DNA from: JBEKYD01 sp049509915 | Lineage (GTDB): Bacteria; Acidobacteriota; Terriglobia; Bryobacterales; Bryobacteraceae | Length of the DNA: 6,857 nt | Direction of reading: 5' to 3' | Assembly (NCBI GenBank): GCA_049509915.1 | Contig: JBEKZL010000335.1 | Location: forward strand, 1 to 6,857 | Part shown: piece after piece, positions 5,376 to 6,857 of the stretch | Numbering within the stretch: position 1 is the stretch's first letter | How the letters are laid out: the number at the start of each line of letters is the position of its first letter | Notes under the pieces: generated by a model | Database searches by the model: none | Seen by the model: the letters and a program-made list of their open reading frames with translations, nothing else | Told to the model about the DNA's origin: nothing | Translations under genes and position numbers: made by a program

Positions 5376-6225
5376 AGACCGTGACGCAGTTGTCATATAT
5401 GCCCGAAGCTTCGTCGAGTTCTTCGGGTCAGATTGCGGCATCCGCCTCGATGCAATAGCCAAAACAATCGGCCTCACCGTAGATGAGGTCGCAGCGAAGA
5501 CATTCGATGGTGCGCTGCTCCGAGTTGCGGGGAAACCACTGGGGAAGGTTGTGCTTAACGCGGATATCAGGGAGGAAGGCAGAAGGCTCTTCACGCTTGC
5601 GCATGAAATCGGTCACTATGTGTTGCCGTCGCACGCAAAGACCGGTTCCGTTTGTCGGACCCGCGAAATTCAGAACTGGGCTCCTGGTCTGCCCGAGAAG
5701 GAACTAGAAGCAAACCGCTTTGCCGCCGAGATTCTGATGCCCCGTGACCAGATATCGACGCAGGTGCGTATGGAACCTTCGTTTCGCGTGATCCGACTGA
5801 TCGCACAACGCTTTCATACAAGCCTTACGGCATCGACCTACCGTTTGGTCGATCTGTCCTCGTACCGCATTGCGATGGTTTGGTGCACTGCGGGAAGACG
5901 CATATGGTACAAGCCCTCCGACGAATTCGGAAGAGCTGTTGAAATCGGTCCCGTTTCGCCGCATAGCTTCGCAGCCGACTGTTTTCGTGGGGAAGCTGTT
6001 CCCGGCCATCCTGAAAGCGTGCCAGCTACGGCGTGGTTGTATGGCAGCAAGTTGATCGAGGGCGCACGGATCTGGGAAGAATCTGTGCCGGTTCCCTATT
6101 ACGATTCGGTCCTCTCTCTGTTGTACATCCGTGACCCTGTCGAAGAATTAGAAGAATCAGAAAGCGATGCTGAACTAGATCCCGTTGAGTTCACCTTGGC
6201 CCGCAAGCACTGGCCAACGAAATAG
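5368..6225 (+). CDS. ImmA/IrrE family metallo-endopeptidase
   Basis: Probable zinc-dependent regulatory protease of 285 aa. The gluzincin-like core is clear: LFTLAHEIGHYVL holds His79, Glu80 and His83, and ELEANRFAAEILMP (112-125) supplies the third ligand, most likely Glu114 (or Glu112). This HEIGH plus E-A-N-x-F-A-A-x-x-L-M-P pair is the hallmark of the ImmA/IrrE family, whose known members cleave repressors such as ImmR or DdrO under DNA-damage or other signals. The N-terminal 60 residues are a helical lead-in. Residues 126-285 form a long extension with aromatic-rich strands (YRIAMVWC, RRIWYKPSDEF) and an acidic tail, possibly a sensor domain. The start is ATG 5368, overlapping the upstream stop as ATGGCTAA, which implies coupling; an upstream in-frame ATG at 5323 lies inside the preceding gene. 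It is the last island gene before the tail module resumes. Confidence 0.88.
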   Translation: MAKDRDAVVIYARSFVEFFGSDCGIRLDAIAKTIGLTVDEVAAKTFDGALLRVAGKPLGKVVLNADIREEGRRLFTLAHEIGHYVLPSHAKTGSVCRTREIQNWAPGLPEKELEANRFAAEILMPRDQISTQVRMEPSFRVIRLIAQRFHTSLTASTYRLVDLSSYRIAMVWCTAGRRIWYKPSDEFGRAVEIGPVSPHSFAADCFRGEAVPGHPESVPATAWLYGSKLIEGARIWEESVPVPYYDSVLSLLYIRDPVEELEESESDAELDPVEFTLARKHWPTK

Positions 6226-6306
6226 CTCCTCGTTGTTCCAACTGGTTCCGAGGAAGCCGGCCGCCAACCTTCTCGTTTCAGATCCTGCTTCTCACTCAAG
6301 CCAGCC
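6226..6306. other. Right junction of the cargo island
   Basis: An 81-bp spacer between the ImmA-like gene and the resumed phage tail genes. I see no convincing terminator, no attachment-site-like direct repeat matching the left junction near 2061, and no ribosome site stronger than a weak one before the next ATG. The frame here has no stop and reads on into the next phage gene, so its start could lie further upstream. Confidence 0.35.
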
Positions 6307-6765
6307 ATGGTTCGATTCCAAACCGTCATCAAACACGCTCGATTCGTTTACTCGCCCTACACCGCGACCGAAATGCAGGGCTTCGCGCAGGTGCTGGCAG
6401 ATTCGATCCGGGCGCGCATTCAGAGCGGGCGGAACATCTACGATCAAGCGGCGGCTCCACTGAAGCCCGGACTGTCTGGTCGCCGTGGTTACCCCGACTC
6501 CAAGGCGGCGCGGGGTCTCCAGCCCATCCGCGACTGGACCTGGAGCGGGCACACTCTGCGGTGCCTCAAGGTCCTCACCGCAAACGAGAATCGCGCGGCG
6601 ATTGGGTTTCTCGACGAGGCTCTGCCTGGCCGGCGGATGACCGCCTCGCAGATCGCCGCCTTCAACAACCGGCGCGAGGCGCAGTGGGGTGTATCGCCGC
6701 GCGACCGCCAGGCCGTGCTCGCGGCATTTCAGGCTCGTCCCTTCGTGATGCTCAAGGCAGCGTAA
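6307..6765 (+). CDS. Phage virion-morphogenesis-like protein upstream of the tape measure gene
   Basis: A 152-aa soluble protein that resumes the tail module after the island. The segment DQAAAPLKPG (46-55) followed by GYPDSKAARG, IRDWTWSGHTLRCLKVL (about 74-90) and NENRAAIGFLDEA (93-105) resembles small phage proteins that carry a D-x-P-x-x-P-L repeat-like loop, an R-D-W-T-x-x-G strand and an IGF strand; the end has a QWGVSPRDRQAVLAAF helix. Such proteins act in tail completion or head-tail joining, or sit just before the tape measure gene. The family name is not certain. The ATG at 6307 has only a weak ribosome site, and the same frame is open back to 6226. Its TAA is immediately followed by the ATG of the tape measure gene (TAAATG), so the two are coupled. 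Confidence 0.6.
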   Translation: MVRFQTVIKHARFVYSPYTATEMQGFAQVLADSIRARIQSGRNIYDQAAAPLKPGLSGRRGYPDSKAARGLQPIRDWTWSGHTLRCLKVLTANENRAAIGFLDEALPGRRMTASQIAAFNNRREAQWGVSPRDRQAVLAAFQARPFVMLKAA

Positions 6766-6857
6766 ATGGCAGACCAAGCGGAACGCGTAATCCTCGAAGC
6801 CGAGGACCAGGTCACCCCGATAACGGACAAGGCCAACGCCGCCCTCGACGGCTTCGA
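6766..6857 (+). CDS. Phage tail tape measure protein, N-terminus only (3' end cut by window)
   Basis: The first 30 codons of a gene that runs off the right edge. It starts at the ATG directly after the TAA of the previous gene. The visible sequence has ERVILEAEDQVTPITDKANA, close to the beginning of many tape measure proteins, where a strand with V-I-L-x-A-x-D is followed by a long helix. Such proteins set tail length and are normally the largest tail gene. Only the short N-terminus is visible, so the identity also rests on position after tail tube and chaperone-like genes. Confidence 0.55.
   Translation, partial: MADQAERVILEAEDQVTPITDKANAALDGF

Noticed and set aside
2088..6235. CTCCTCG shared by both island edges as an att-like direct repeat
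   Set aside because: Seven matching bases in GC-rich DNA are expected by chance, and the left copy lies inside the E1 gene and not at the junction.
6247..6261. Hairpin-like GGTTCCGAGGAAGCC after the ImmA gene as a terminator
   Set aside because: The arms pair only with a G-T pair and a bulge, the loop is too tight, and no T-run follows.
6292..6777. 161-aa minus-strand reading frame at the right end
   Set aside because: It is antisense to the phage protein and the tape measure start, which have coupled TAAATG and recognisable tail-protein patterns.

Overview
The window reads as a moderately high-GC bacterial chromosome carrying a prophage (or phage-derived) tail module that is split by a cargo island. 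No host marker gene is present, so the host cannot be named. Some non-enteric Gram-negative lineage (for example Acidobacteriota or Proteobacteria) is only a guess from GC content and gene style.

Tail module, left part (1-2060, + strand): the nearly complete major tail tube protein (left end cut by the window edge), a 202-aa protein in the tail-assembly-chaperone position, and a 121-aa CxxC...CxxC zinc-ribbon protein. The third reading frame is already open upstream of its apparent GTG start and overlaps the end of the second gene in the -1 frame, so a chaperone G / G-T type arrangement is possible. Tail module, right part (6307-6857, + strand): a 152-aa virion-morphogenesis-like protein, then the first 30 codons of what looks like the tail tape measure protein. 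Together the two flanks give a normal siphophage order (tube, chaperones, small protein, tape measure).

Cargo island (about 2061-6306): two divergent operons share a 176-bp intergenic region. Leftward (- strand) is a four-gene ubiquitin-like conjugation operon in the order Ubl (4107-3787), E2-like (3790-3461), JAB/JAMM peptidase (3464-2958), E1/ThiF-like (2961-2065). Every junction is a 4-nt stop/start overlap (GTGA, ATGA, GTGA). Gene content and order match the antiphage Bil (BilABCD) type of system, but the ubiquitin-like protein has only one beta-grasp domain. Rightward (+ strand) are a sigma-70/ECF-like factor (TTG start), an unrecognised charged 151-aa protein, and an ImmA/IrrE-family zinc peptidase, the last two overlapping by 8 nt. 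The divergent region holds an imperfect 12-bp inverted repeat (4198-4239) and a TATACT box next to the sigma gene.

Working model (inference): a ubiquitin-like tagging system with its own deconjugase is carried inside phage tail genes and may be controlled by a sigma factor released through ImmA-like proteolysis. Bil systems are known to attach their Ubl to virion tail components of infecting phages, so its position inside a tail operon suggests either prophage-encoded interference with competing phages or modification of the resident phage's own tails. No tRNA, CRISPR array, insertion sequence or convincing terminator was found, and no stretch over 300 bases lacks a gene.
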